Shown piece after piece: positions 10,304 through 21,659 of a stretch of 40,184 bases of DNA. The stretch covers positions 21,459 through 61,642 of the forward strand of contig ML986801.1 in NCBI GenBank assembly GCA_010094045.1. The letters are read 5' to 3'. The stretch's first letter is position 1; every line of letters starts with the position of its first letter. Source of the DNA: Lojkania enalia (Eukaryota > Ascomycota > Dothideomycetes > Pleosporales). The position numbers and the translations under genes are program-made. The notes beneath the pieces are model-generated. The model saw only the letters and a list, made by a program, of their open reading frames with translations. It made no database searches and was not told the origin of the DNA.

Positions 10304-11542
10304 ATGCCCAATGGACAATGGATTCTAGGAGACTTGTTCGAGAAGGATTATGGACACGCAGGCTCCATCAAGAAACTCTGGGACATGCGATGGAGGTTCC
10401 CATGCTCCAAGGGGCTGTACCCGTTTCACGACGGGAAATATGAAGACTTCGAGCCCATCTTCACACACCTAATCAAGAATGATATCAATGATCCATATGA
10501 TGACATGTACACTGATGCCTTCCTACCCACGGCCCAGGACCTCACCAAGCAAGCGGAACAGATGGAGGGACGGGATAAAGAGAAAGCTAAGAGCCTGTAT
10601 CTGCGAGCGAATGCCGTACTGCGACTAGCGCGCTTCCCGTATATCGGGACGGCAGCAAAGGAACAAGTGTTTGAGGTCCAGAAACAAGTGTACTTGCGAG
10701 GAAGTCGATTGTGGGATGTGCCTATCGAGGAAGTCGTCATACCACATGCATACACGGGGCCGCACGACGGGAAAGATATCCCACTATACCTACGCGTTCC
10801 GACTTACGCATCTAAGGAACGTAAAGCCCCAACCGTGCTCCTAATTACGGGGCTGGATGGCCATCGGCCAGATAATACGGAGCGGACGAATGAGCATCTG
10901 AAACGGGGATGGGCAACGATTATTTGCGATATTCCGGGCACCACAGTCGATTGTCCGGCGGACAAGCGCGATCCTTTAGCTTCTGATAGGCTCTTCAGTA
11001 GTATTTTGGAATGGATCAAGGACGAAGGAAGATTTGATGAAACGAAGGTATTGGCTTGGGGGTTGAGTGCAGGCGGTTACTACGCGATTCGGCTGGCACA
11101 TACACATAGGGAGCTGTTACAAGGTGTAGTGGGCCATGGGGTAGGAACGCATCATTATATTGGAAGAGAATGGCTAGAGAGAGTTGGTAAACACGAGTAT
11201 CCGTTTGGGCTAGAGAGGGCGTATGTAAACAAGTACGGCTATAAAGATTTCGAAGAAGTGAAGGAAAGATGCCAGAGAGAATTTAGTCTCGTTTCTGGCG
11301 AGGGAGAAGGAGTGGCAGTGGTCGGGCAGGGTATGAAGAGCTGTAGGTTGCTGTTGATTAACGGGGTACTGGATGGGTGTATGCCAGTCGAGGATAGCAT
11401 GCTGCTGGCTGAGTACGGGAGCCCGAAGGAGATGAGATTTATTAAGGAAAGGTTCCACATGGGGTATCCGGAGGCTAATTCTGTGGTATATCCTTGGATG
11501 GAGAGCATTATAGAGGCGCCGAGTACGTATGAAAAAAAGTAG
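10304..11542 (+). CDS. ayg1: Ayg1-type alpha/beta hydrolase (polyketide-shortening hydrolase family)
   Basis: A single exon encodes 412 residues, close to the length of Ayg1 of Aspergillus fumigatus (about 400). Ayg1 and its relative WdYg1 hydrolytically shorten heptaketide precursors such as YWA1 to 1,3,6,8-tetrahydroxynaphthalene in DHN-melanin synthesis. Family features visible: the N-terminal block CSKGLYPFHDGKYEDFEPIF (34-53), AFLPTA (72-77), TGLDGHRPDN (182-191), the nucleophile elbow GLSAGGYYAIR with Ser255, acid Asp358 in NGVLDG, and His385 in HMGYP. All triad residues are present. The start ATG has the context CAAGATGCC, and a poly-A signal AATAAA lies 80 bp past the stop. No signal peptide is visible, so it is probably cytosolic or vesicle-associated. 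No polyketide synthase, reductase or dehydratase gene is in the window. It could act on the melanin pathway from another locus or on a different polyketide; the family also contains members outside melanin synthesis. The family call is firm, the exact substrate is not. Confidence 0.88.
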   Translation: MPNGQWILGDLFEKDYGHAGSIKKLWDMRWRFPCSKGLYPFHDGKYEDFEPIFTHLIKNDINDPYDDMYTDAFLPTAQDLTKQAEQMEGRDKEKAKSLYLRANAVLRLARFPYIGTAAKEQVFEVQKQVYLRGSRLWDVPIEEVVIPHAYTGPHDGKDIPLYLRVPTYASKERKAPTVLLITGLDGHRPDNTERTNEHLKRGWATIICDIPGTTVDCPADKRDPLASDRLFSSILEWIKDEGRFDETKVLAWGLSAGGYYAIRLAHTHRELLQGVVGHGVGTHHYIGREWLERVGKHEYPFGLERAYVNKYGYKDFEEVKERCQREFSLVSGEGEGVAVVGQGMKSCRLLLINGVLDGCMPVEDSMLLAEYGSPKEMRFIKERFHMGYPEANSVVYPWMESIIEAPSTYEKK

Positions 11543-13140
11543 GGGACATGTTTAGAACAAGAAAATTCGAGCAGTTGTTACGAACTCACACTATTAATAT
11601 TGACTGTCCGAGCGCAAACTTAATAAAGAGAAGGTTCTGAGAATACTTGATTCTGTAATAGTATAAAGCTTCAAATAAATTTGTAGAGTGGAGTGACAAT
11701 TTTGATGCCATACGCTCTAAATTCTGCGTTGTAACCAACCACACGTAACTGAAGGACATACACTTTGGGCATGGCAGAGAATTTTTTAATGGATTAAGCT
11801 GGTATAACTCTAGAAATCTAGGTGCCCTATTAGTGAAGCTTGCTCTACAAAGCTGGAGGATTAGCGGCACTAAATGGAGCCGTGCCGCGCATGCGTAGAA
11901 AGATTACACAACACACGTCGCCGTCTACTAGACTCTTCTCAGGCCACAGTCCGAGCAACCTCCCCACATTTGGATTTATTTATTGACAACAGCTTTCCAC
12001 TTAGCACACGGAAAATCGTCCGAACATAAATAGCAGCCTCGTCCAACTAAGGCTTCCTCGCAAGAAAAGTCGTTCCAGCCAATGACAACGACACCTTCAA
12101 TGACGGCAAATGCTCCTACTACTATAGCCCGTACGATGATAGCTACTAGCCCGTCTGGATTCACCCTCGTAATTATGTATTTGGCAGGTACTATCTTCTT
12201 GAATGGCTTGACAACAGCGACACATTAGATCGATGCATGATTTGTCGGACATATATCTATCGAGTGACCATATTGATGCAGTTTAAACGTTTACCAATCC
12301 TTAACGGAATCCAAATCATAGTCCTGGACGCGGCGTGCGCACATCCCCAGTTTCAAAAACTTTCTCCTGGGAGAAACAGCCCTCCAGCAATGGATCTTCC
12401 ATAGGAATATGCTCCTCTGGTTGGGGAAACTCTTAGATTTGAGCATAATTTTCAAAGCACGGAACCCGGCTGTCGATACCCGAAGATTGCCTGTGCAACC
12501 GGGGGAGTTTTCTGTCACGTATCAGGCAGCATCAATTGCTGAGGCAAATATTGATGTATTAAAGGAGGGGAAGTGGCCTGCCTGGTCAGAGGCTGGCAGT
12601 GGCGAGACTATGTAGGCCTGAAAACAGGCCAACTATAATAGGTTAGTAGAAACGCGTGGAACTTCTCCTAGTCTCTTCTTCGTCCTTTAGCATGGCACCA
12701 ACCTGATTCTTCAACTAGCAGGTATAAACCATATATAAGAAGTTCGACCTTCCGGGCGGTGCTCACTATAATAGCTTTTGTTTTTCTCTCGACATATCCT
12801 TGATCACGGGAAGAGACAATGCCTTTAGTTTAGGTTTATCTATATTCAGCGCCCTCGTGCTTATGTGGCTTGCGTATAAGACCATCATCCCCGGGAAGAT
12901 ACAAAACTTAGACTACCAGCTGTTACTTAGGTTAACCTTATGTTCCTTGCTCTAATATATCAGTGACAATATGTTCTTATGAGCTTTATTGGGGCCTTGA
13001 TTCCATGAAAACTAGGTTTAATCGAGCGTTGTAAGCATAGGTCAATCCTAAAGGCTAGGTGAAGAGAATTGAAAGATATGTCTTTAAAACAGGATATAGA
13101 CATCTTGAAATTTGCAACGTGTAAAATAACAGAACTCGGA
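11543..13140. other. Right shoulder of the gene island, no recognised gene
   Basis: About 1.6 kb of moderately AT-rich DNA with CpA/TpG still present. Short open frames on both strands (for example 11976-12164 minus and 12409-12615 plus) match nothing I recognise. The minus-strand one has a hydrophobic stretch followed by four Cys, but no ATG. Composition shifts abruptly to the RIP-type pattern near 13140. Confidence 0.5.
11622..11627 (+). terminator. Candidate poly-A signal of the Ayg1-type gene
   Basis: AATAAA lies 80 bp after the stop codon at 11540-11542, in AT-rich DNA (TTAATAAAGAG). A second AATAAA occurs near 11674. Fungal poly-A signals are loose, so this is a candidate only. Confidence 0.4.
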
Positions 13141-13718
13141 GAGGTATTAAGATATATTAAACGAATCTACGATTATAGGGGCTATTATTACTTAGATCTA
13201 ACCTAATATCGAGGTAGTACCTATAAATTTAAGTCTTATTCAACTTAAATAATATATCTAATATTATATCCCGACATTATATACTATAATAAGAAGTATA
13301 GTATAGAAGTAATAGAATATCTACCTATATTTTAAACTTTTAAATTATAAATTTAAATTGATTTTATAAATATTTTAGACGCTATTTTCTTAAAAAATAT
13401 TATTATAAGGATTTTCGGCTAGTCTACTAAGCTGTATTAGATATTAACGTATAATATTACGGTCGATATTACGCCGGATATTATACTAGATATTAGCTAA
13501 TATACCCCTTTTTTATATATATAAATATAACCCGCTAGCTATCTTTAATTAACTAGTTTAACTCTTTATCTCCTTCCCTAAGATAAGATTCGCCTCTTAC
13601 TACAAATATAATACGTTTTTATACTACTAAAGTATATCTCTATATAGTAAAATACTCTATAAAATAAGATAAATAAAGGATACTTTAATTTATAGTAATT
13701 AGAAAATATATATATATA
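13141..13718. other. AT-rich RIP-affected DNA, unassigned
   Basis: This stretch borders the pogo element that begins at 13719. It has the same CpA/TpG depletion as the repeat blocks. A cluster of CpG-containing bases near 13440-13500 suggests a less mutated patch. No coding frame and no family recognised. Confidence 0.45.
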
Positions 13719-15567
13719 ACGTATTCTACTATTAAAATAGCTAAACTATCGAAGCGGCTACTTTTTCTTAGTATAACGAATACTATATATAAAAAGTTAA
13801 TTTACTTAATACTAATAAGAGATTCTATATATAATATACTTTTATCTAATTTAGAATTTTCCCTACTATCCTTTTAGCACGTACAAGTATTATATCCAGT
13901 CTTACTATAGTTACTATAGTAGCGTTAAGCTGGTTAAGCCCTTTTTTAAGTATTAGTACTATAAGTCTTCTTAAAGGGCTAAGAGCCTATAAATACTTCA
14001 GCAGCTATATATAAAGATCCCTCGCTATATAATACTATACTACTATACTAAATATACTTTCTTTTACGCGTTTTACGCTTAATTACTTCTTCTAATTACC
14101 TTTTAAGTTTAGAGTTATAAGCTTAAAAAAGCGTATTCTAATATAGCATTAACTTAGCACCTTTTATAAGTTGTAAGAATCCTTCTTATACCTCTTTTAA
14201 TAATCGTATAAAAGACTTTTATATAAGTATTAATTGTAACCTAAATTTATATATATTATTTAGAGTTTTAAACTATTAGAAGTCTTCTTATAAAAGTAAT
14301 TCTAGTAGAATATATAATCATATATTAAGATAATCTAATATAACCTACGCGTTTAGAAGAATAATTCCTATTACTTTAAAGGTCTTTTAATAGTTCTTGT
14401 ATATAAATATATTAAAAAACGCGTTCTTAAAAACTAGAAGAAAGCTTTCTTTATTAATATAGTAGATGTATTAGTATATTAAGTCTTATATATACTGCGA
14501 GTACTTTAGCTTTAAAAGTAAAAAATAAACTATATTAAGAGGCTGAAGTATATATAATAAATAAGAAGATATATAAAGTATTAGAATTTTTTATATAAGG
14601 TAGTAATTTTTAAATTTCTAGTTAAGGTAGCTTTTATAGCTATCTAAAATAAGTAGCCTATATAACTCTATCTAATATATTTTTATATACTTATTAAAGT
14701 ATTTTAGCTACTTAAAACTAAATATATTATTTATCTAGCCGTTTTTAGAGACTAAGATTTTCTAATTATATAGTATACCTACTTCTTTATATTATATAGA
14801 GATATAGATATATCTTTTATAGATAATAAATAGTAGAGTTATATATATAGTAGTATAGATATTCTAGATAATTATAATCTATTTATAATTATCTAGCTAT
14901 ATAAGAGTAGGCTTTATATAATATTCTAAACCTGTAACAACCTTTATAGTATTAATAATACCTATTTAAAAGCCTATCTTATTAAAGTTGTAGATATTAT
15001 TATTATATATACTATATTTTACAATTATATTCTATATAAGTTTAAACTATATATTAATAACTTCTAGATTCTCTTATTTTATTCTTTAGTAATCTTTTAC
15101 TTAATTAAAGACTATTTTAAACTTATTTATATACGCTATAAATTATTTAAACTAATTCTTTTTTATAAGTATTCTATTATATACGCCTAATAGTTTATCT
15201 ACTATATCTACTATCTTATATAGCTGGGGTATAAATCCTTATAAATTAAGGTTAAGAATATATTATACAATTATTTATTCTTCGATTACTATAAGCTTCT
15301 AGTAATTTAGTTATATATAAGGGCGAAACGTAATTTTATAAAGTCGAGTAAAAAGTTGTTAGTATTATATATTAAAAGCTATAGTAGCGCGTTATACGCT
15401 CTTAAACTAGTCTAATTTATATACCTATAAGATAAGCTTAATTCTACCTTCTTATTAAATTAATAGAAGGTTGTATTATAGATTTATTATAATTCGTACG
15501 TAGTATTTATAATACTAAGAAAAAGTAGCCGCTTCGATAGTTTAGCTACTTTAATAGTAGAATACGT
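13719..15567 (-). mobile_element. Pogo-type DNA transposon I (1849 bp), RIP-inactivated
   Basis: The termini are inverted repeats of about 69 bp: the left begins ACGTATTCTACTATTAAAAT and its near-perfect reverse complement ends at 15567. Both ends are flanked by TA (13717-13718 and 15568-15569), the target duplication of Tc1/mariner/pogo elements. The interior encodes a transposase on the minus strand. The degraded zinc-knuckle tail near 13890-13960 is at the left, and the N-terminal DNA-binding part lies near 15200-15300. No frame survives. It supplies the uninterrupted reference for the nested copies to its right. Confidence 0.8.
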
Positions 15568-17607
15568 TAATAAATATTACTATAAATTTATAAGAATAAT
15601 CTATTATAATTAATTCTAAGTATCTATAATTTACTCTTACTAAAAATTACGTTTATATTCTTATATTTTAGCCTAATTTATATAGCGTCTTATTTTAAAG
15701 TATAATATAAAGTACTATTAAGTAAACTACTCTATTAAATAAGCTAAAATTTCTTAGTATTCTAAATACACTAACTTTAACTAGTTAAACTATTATTAGA
15801 ATTATCTAAAAAAATATACTAAATACTTATATTTAATTTAAAAGAAATAAATCTATCTACCTAATATATTTATATATTATACTTAATTCTAATATAGTTT
15901 CTATATTATTATATATCTAGTTAAACTCTCTCTTATCTATATATATAATAAGCTTTCTTTAAACTTTAGAACGTATTAAAGGCTTTAGTAACTACTTATA
16001 CTAATTTCTTACTATATTCTATTATCTTATTCTACTATATCTACTTTCTTTTATATATAATTTTCGTTTAGATAGTATTTCTATTTACTTTTTAAACTTA
16101 GTAATCTAAGAGTTTATAAATATATTTTAGTATAGTATTAATTTAGCTTTTTTAATAAATAATATAAATCTACTTTAAATTATTATAAATAATAATCTAA
16201 AAGAATCTTATATAAATTTTAATTAAAATAAAAATTTAAATATATTATTTAATATTTTTAATATCTATAATATTTATAATATAATATATTTTATAAATAA
16301 GTAGCCTATATAAATAAATAGTCTACTCTATTAACTTTTTTAACCTTTATATATATATAACTTAACAACTAAATAATATAATAGTAATTTATAACTTACG
16401 CGATTATTTTATAGAAATTTCTATATCTTTCTAGTATATATAAAAATTATATCTAGTTTTATTATAATAGTTATAATACGTTTTATACTATCTATTTATA
16501 CCTAATTATACCCTAAATTAGTATATTATAGTTTAAATTTCCTCCTTATTATTCTTTTTAATAATAATTATCTTTTTTTATACTTTTATTAAAGTCTCTT
16601 ATACTTAAATCTACCTTTTTTCCTACTATTTCTATTTTATTACTACTTTATTCGCTTTTTAAAAACTAACAATTTTATTATATATTAACCCGATCTAATA
16701 TATTATTTTTATAGAACCTTTTTTAAACTAATTTAACTTCTTAATAATAGAAGCTAGTAAAGAACTTATATTCCTTTAAATCCGATTATAAATTAATATT
16801 AATTAAACTTCTAACTCGCGTATATTACTTAGTATTTTTACTTTCTATAAGATATTATTTTATACTAGTAATATTAGCGTATAAAGCTTTATATTAAGCT
16901 TTAAAAGTACCGCTTCTAAATTAAATAGAATTAGACTAGCTCTTTAAAAGCTTATATAGATATTAGTCTTTATACTTAATATATTAAAAGTAGCTTTAAA
17001 AGTTAGAAAGAATTTAAGTTTTATAATATAGTTAATATAATTGCGTATTAAAACTAAAATCTAATTTCTATATATATATTTTAATAGTAAAAAGTAGCTT
17101 ATATTTAGTAGCTATAATAGGTATAATAAATAAGCTAGTATATAGAGTAGAATAATACTCTATTTCTTATAGAGTTTTTAGAAATTAAGCGAGTTATAAC
17201 TATTATAGCTATTAAAGATTAGTAGTCGACGTATATCTACTATATAATTCTTTATATATTTATACAAGTATTTTAACTACTTAATATTAAGTTTATTTAT
17301 TATCTAGCCGTTTTTACTAATTATAATAGTCTAGTTTTTAGGTATATTATCACCTTCGTACTAGATAGAGAGATAGTAGTAGCTAGTAATAATAATAAAG
17401 GGTAGAAGTATCTAGTTAATAGTATTAATCTCCTAAATTACTAAAATCTATTTATAATTATCTAATTAAATTACTTTTAGTTAATTATATTTCTTTATAC
17501 TTATAATAACTAGTTATAATAAAATAACGCCTATTTAGAAGCTAGATTTATTAAAGTTATATATATTTTTATCTATAATACTATACTTCTTTTTAGTATA
17601 TTATATA

Positions 17608-19440
17608 ATATATAATATAAGCGAGCTGATTACCTAAGTAAGCTAATTATAATACTAAAACTATACTAAAATCGCGACTACTTTTTATAAAATATTATAC
17701 TTTCTTATATTCTATTATATTATATAGTATAGTAGCCTATTCTTCTATATCTATAGTATTATTTTTATACGTCTACGAGTTATGTCTAGCCTTACTATAC
17801 TATCTATAATACCTTTAAGTTGGCTGGCCTCTATTAATATACGCCTTCTTCCTACTCTTCTTTCTATTAGTATAAGCGCTAAACTCTTTTAGAGTAGTTA
17901 ATTAAACGCCTTCTTTAATTATTAGATTACCTTCCTTCTATATATACTTTCTTTTATATAATTAACGTTATATAGCAGCTTTATTAGCTACTTAAAACTT
18001 AGTAACTTAAGTATATAATAGTACGTTTTTATATATTATATACGTAGTACTTTTTATAAACTATTTAAACGCCTCTACTATTAAAATAGGTAAGCTATCT
18101 AGGTACTTTTAAATTCTTAATTAAATATACGTAGATTAAGACCTAAATTTAATAGGATTACTTAGTATTTTTAACTTCTAAGAGATATCTTTAACTATAG
18201 AGGGTATTAGTATATATAGTTAAACTTTAAGCTTTAATAGTACTATATCTAAGATAAATAGAATTAGGCTAGTACCTTAAAAGCTACTTAGGATATTACT
18301 TTTTATAATTACTATGTTAAAAGCTACTTTAAAGTAGAATAAGAACTTAATTTTTATAATATAGTTAATATAACCGTATATTAGCTGCTCGACTTAGCAC
18401 CTATACGCAGTTTTTAAAGGTAAGAAATAACCTATATTTAGTAGCTATAGTAGATATAATAAATATAGAGGTATATAGAAAGTAATAATATTCTTTTCCT
18501 CGTAGAACTACCTAAATTTAAGTAAGTTATAGCTCTTATAGCTATTAAGAATTAGTAATTAATATATACTAATAGTACGATCTTTTATATATATATTAAA
18601 GTATTTTAACTACTTAATACTAATATTATTTATCGTCTAGCTGTTATTAGTAACTTATATAGCCTAGGTTAGTAGAATATCGTCTTCTTTATACTATATA
18701 GAGAGGTAGTAGATACCTATAAAGATAATAAAAGATAGTATTATCTATCCTATCGCATTAATATCCTAGATAATTATAGTCTACTTATAATTACCTAGCT
18801 AGAGCTATTTTAGTTAATTCCGTCTCTTAGAGCTAGTAACTACTACTTNNNNNNNNNNNNNNNNNNNNNNNNNNNNNNNNNNNNNNNNNNNNNNNNNNNN
18901 NNNNNNNNNNNNNNNNNNNNNNNNNNNNNNNNNNNNNNNNNNNNNNNNNNNNNNNNNNNNNNNNNNNNNNNNNNNNNNNNNNNNNNNNNNNNNNNNNNNN
19001 NNNNNNNNNNNNNNNNNNNNNNNNNNNNNNNNNNNNNNNNNNNNNNNNNNNNNNNNNNNNNNNNNNNNNNNNNNNNNNNNNNNNNNNNNNNNNNNNNNNN
19101 NNNNNNNNNNNNNNNNNNNNNNNNNNNNNNNNNNNNNNNNNNNNNNNNNNNNNNNNNNNNNNNNNNNNNNNNNNNNNNNNNNNNNNNNNNNNNNNNNNNN
19201 NNNNNNNNNNNNNNNNNNNNNNNNNNNNNNNNNNNNNNNNNNNNNNNNNNNNNNNNNNNNNNNNNNNNNNNNNNNNNNNNNNNNNNNNNNNNNNNNNNNN
19301 NNNNNNNNNNNNNNNNNNNNNNNNNNNNNNNNNNNNNNNNNNNNNNNNNNNNNNNNNNNNNNNNNNNNNNNNNNNNNNNNNNNNNNNNNNNNNNNNNNNN
19401 NNNNNNNNNNNNNNNNNNNNNNNNNNNNNNNNNNNNNNNN
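17608..19440 (-). mobile_element. Pogo-type DNA transposon III, right end in the assembly gap
   Basis: The left terminus begins at 17608 after TA and carries two spaced copies of an AAGCGAGCT-type motif, then a tract ending AAAATCGCG. It is nearly identical to the left end of the 973-bp element at 32428. The coding sequence is minus-strand, with the zinc-knuckle region near 17780-17830. The right end is inferred to lie within the Ns, because 19484 onward already belongs to transposon II. Confidence 0.6.
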
Positions 19441-19483
19441 NNNNNNNNNNNNNNNNNNNNNNNNNNNNNNNNNNNNNNNNNNN
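18849..19483. other. Assembly gap (635 Ns)
   Basis: A run of N. Element lengths on both sides suggest the gap size is close to real: it should hold the right part of transposon III and a few tens of bases of transposon II. Confidence 0.99.
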
Positions 19484-20045
19484 CTTTCTAGTAATTATAA
19501 AACTAATTTAGGCGTATTTTAAACTTAAGAGTATATTTAATAAAGTTCCTAAACTAATATATATTAATCTAGTTTATACTATATTTAGTAAATAAGCTAT
19601 TAGCTATATTTTATATAATAGCTAAAGTAGGTATAAATCCTCGCAAATCTAGGTTAAATATATATTAGATAATAACCTCCTCTTTAAGTTTTATTAGTCT
19701 TTTTAAATTAGGCTTATAATTATACTATAAGTAGATTCTAGTATATTATTAGTATATAGTTGTTTAAATTATATTAAATATTAAAGTAGTATATCTTTTA
19801 CTATTTATTTAGCCTCTTTTAGTAGTTAAAAGAGCTAAGTTTACTTAATTCTTATTTTAGGCTATATTCTTATTATTTTATTATTATATTATTATTAAAA
19901 GCTTAGGTAGTATATTTTAGTAATAGAGTAGACTATTTACTTATATAAGCTACTTACTTATAAAATACGTTAAGTCTTATATATATTAAGAGTACTTCTA
20001 CTTTAAAAGCCTAAAGTAAAATATATTAAGTAGCTAGAGGATATA

Positions 20046-20348
20046 TATTATAGTAATACCGCGATACCTCTACACCTATACTACCCTTACTATAATACCT
20101 AAACTAGCTGCTAGTAATAGCTATTAGCTGCTAGCTGGAATATAACTAACTTATCTTAACTACGATAGAGGAAGGTTTTACTAACCCAGCTAGCCTGTAT
20201 AGTAGTATAGACCTAGCTTCTATAAAAATCTATATAATATAAATATTTCTATTCTTTATATAATATTTTAATATTTATATATAGTATATAGTAATAGAGT
20301 TAACTACCTAAAGTACGATTAACTAACTATATATAAACGTCTGTAATA
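20046..20348 (+). repeat. 5' LTR of gypsy copy 2 (303 bp)
   Basis: It starts TATTATAGTAATACCGCG (ancestral TG changed to TA) and ends CTGTAATA. Aligned to the less mutated LTR at 4256-4558, nearly all differences are C-to-T or G-to-A. Confidence 0.9.
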
Positions 20349-20379
20349 TTATATTATATTATCTACTATTATATACTAT

Positions 20380-21400
20380 AGATAAGAACGCGCTTATTAG
20401 TATACTTAAAAAGATCTAGAGTAAGCTAGACTTTTTATAGTAGAAGAACGAGATGCTAGTAGAGGCCTTAGTAACCTAGGAGAACTACTATAAGTTAGAC
20501 CTTAAAGCGATATAAAGGGAATTTAGTAGCTACTAAATAGCTACTCCTCTACTAGCTACTAGTATATTAATAGTAATAGAACTATTACCTACCTTTAGCT
20601 TAACTTAACCTATAACTCTAACTTCTAAATAGATATCTACGTTAACCTCTAATCTACCTAAAACTATATATAACCTATATTTCTATTTTAACTACTTACC
20701 TAACCCTCTAATATTTTCTAGTAAACGCTTAGAGCTTTTACATTTTATTAGAAAGCTCTACTATAAACTAGAAGAAAATGCTAACCGATACCTAACTAAA
20801 TATACCTATCTTTTATATACTTATTTCTATCTAGAATAAGACCTAGTAATATTAGTTAATCTATTAATGGATAAGAGTATTAACTCTATAGATAACTTAG
20901 TCGCCTTTTTAGAATCTACCTATAGCGATTAGAATAAGAAGACTATAGTATAGAGTAGGCTAAAAACTTTAAAGTAAGGCTAAAGTAGGTTCCCTACTTA
21001 CTTTACTAAATTCTAACGCCTAATTGTAGATACTAAACTAAATAAGACTAGATAAATCGTATATTTCTAACGTTCTCTCTCTAATAAGCTCCGCTGTACT
21101 ATAATAGGTGTTATAATACCTAATACCCTAAATAACTACGCTAATCTAATTTCTCTATATAATACTAACCTATATTATTTATCTAGTAACTACTATAAAT
21201 AACTAAAGTATTATACTATTTACTAGAAAAACCTAAATATTATAGAACTTAATACTTTTAGTTATACGCCTATAGACTCTAATAAATAAGAAAGGCGCTG
21301 CTATAAAAGATACTGTTATAAGTATAGTAGTAAGAGATATATTTCGCTAGAATATAACGCCCCTCTACTATTAATCTATTAAGGGTCTTAGAGCCCTACT
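20380..21400 (+). pseudogene. gag of gypsy copy 2
   Basis: The frame can be followed with frequent stops. A Glu/Lys/Gln-rich segment near 20400-20500 may be a coiled coil. A Retrotrans_gag-like core follows at about 20690-21180, with recognisable blocks LESTY, FPTYFTKF and SLSNKL. Cys/Tyr-rich codons at 21298-21345 may be a degraded zinc knuckle (TGT or TGC changed to TAT or TAC). In life it would form the particle core. Confidence 0.7.
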
Positions 21401-21659
21401 ATATCTAGTAGATCCTACTTTTAATCCTCCAACCGATCCTCTAACTAATTCTTAATATGCTTATTATCTTATAGATAAGACTATTACTCTCGCTTCTAAA
21501 TATAGCTAGTTTTACCAACTAGAATATTGCTAAAAGGTCTATTCTAGAAGTAAATCGCCTCTTAGGCCTATACTTATACTAAATCTCTATATATCTATAA
21601 AACCAGCTCCTATAGAAATAGTTATAAAACTACTAGATTCTAGCTTCTTTCTTAATCTA

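Larger units (their letters stand above)
16284..19970 (-). mobile_element. Pogo-type DNA transposon II, split by transposon III
   Basis: The left terminus (ATATATTTTATAAATAAGTA, from 16284) pairs with the right terminus, whose reverse complement begins ACGTATTTTATAAGTAAGTA, ending at 19970. TA flanks both ends (16282-16283, 19971-19972). The parts outside transposon III (16284-17607 and 19484-19970) sum to 1811 bp. A small remainder hidden in the N gap would bring it to about 1.85 kb, the length of elements I and V. Minus-strand transposase, RIP-degraded. Confidence 0.75.

Noticed and set aside
8230..11542. A full biosynthetic gene cluster
   Set aside because: Only two hydrolase genes are present. 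No PKS, NRPS, P450, transporter or cluster regulator can be found in the island.
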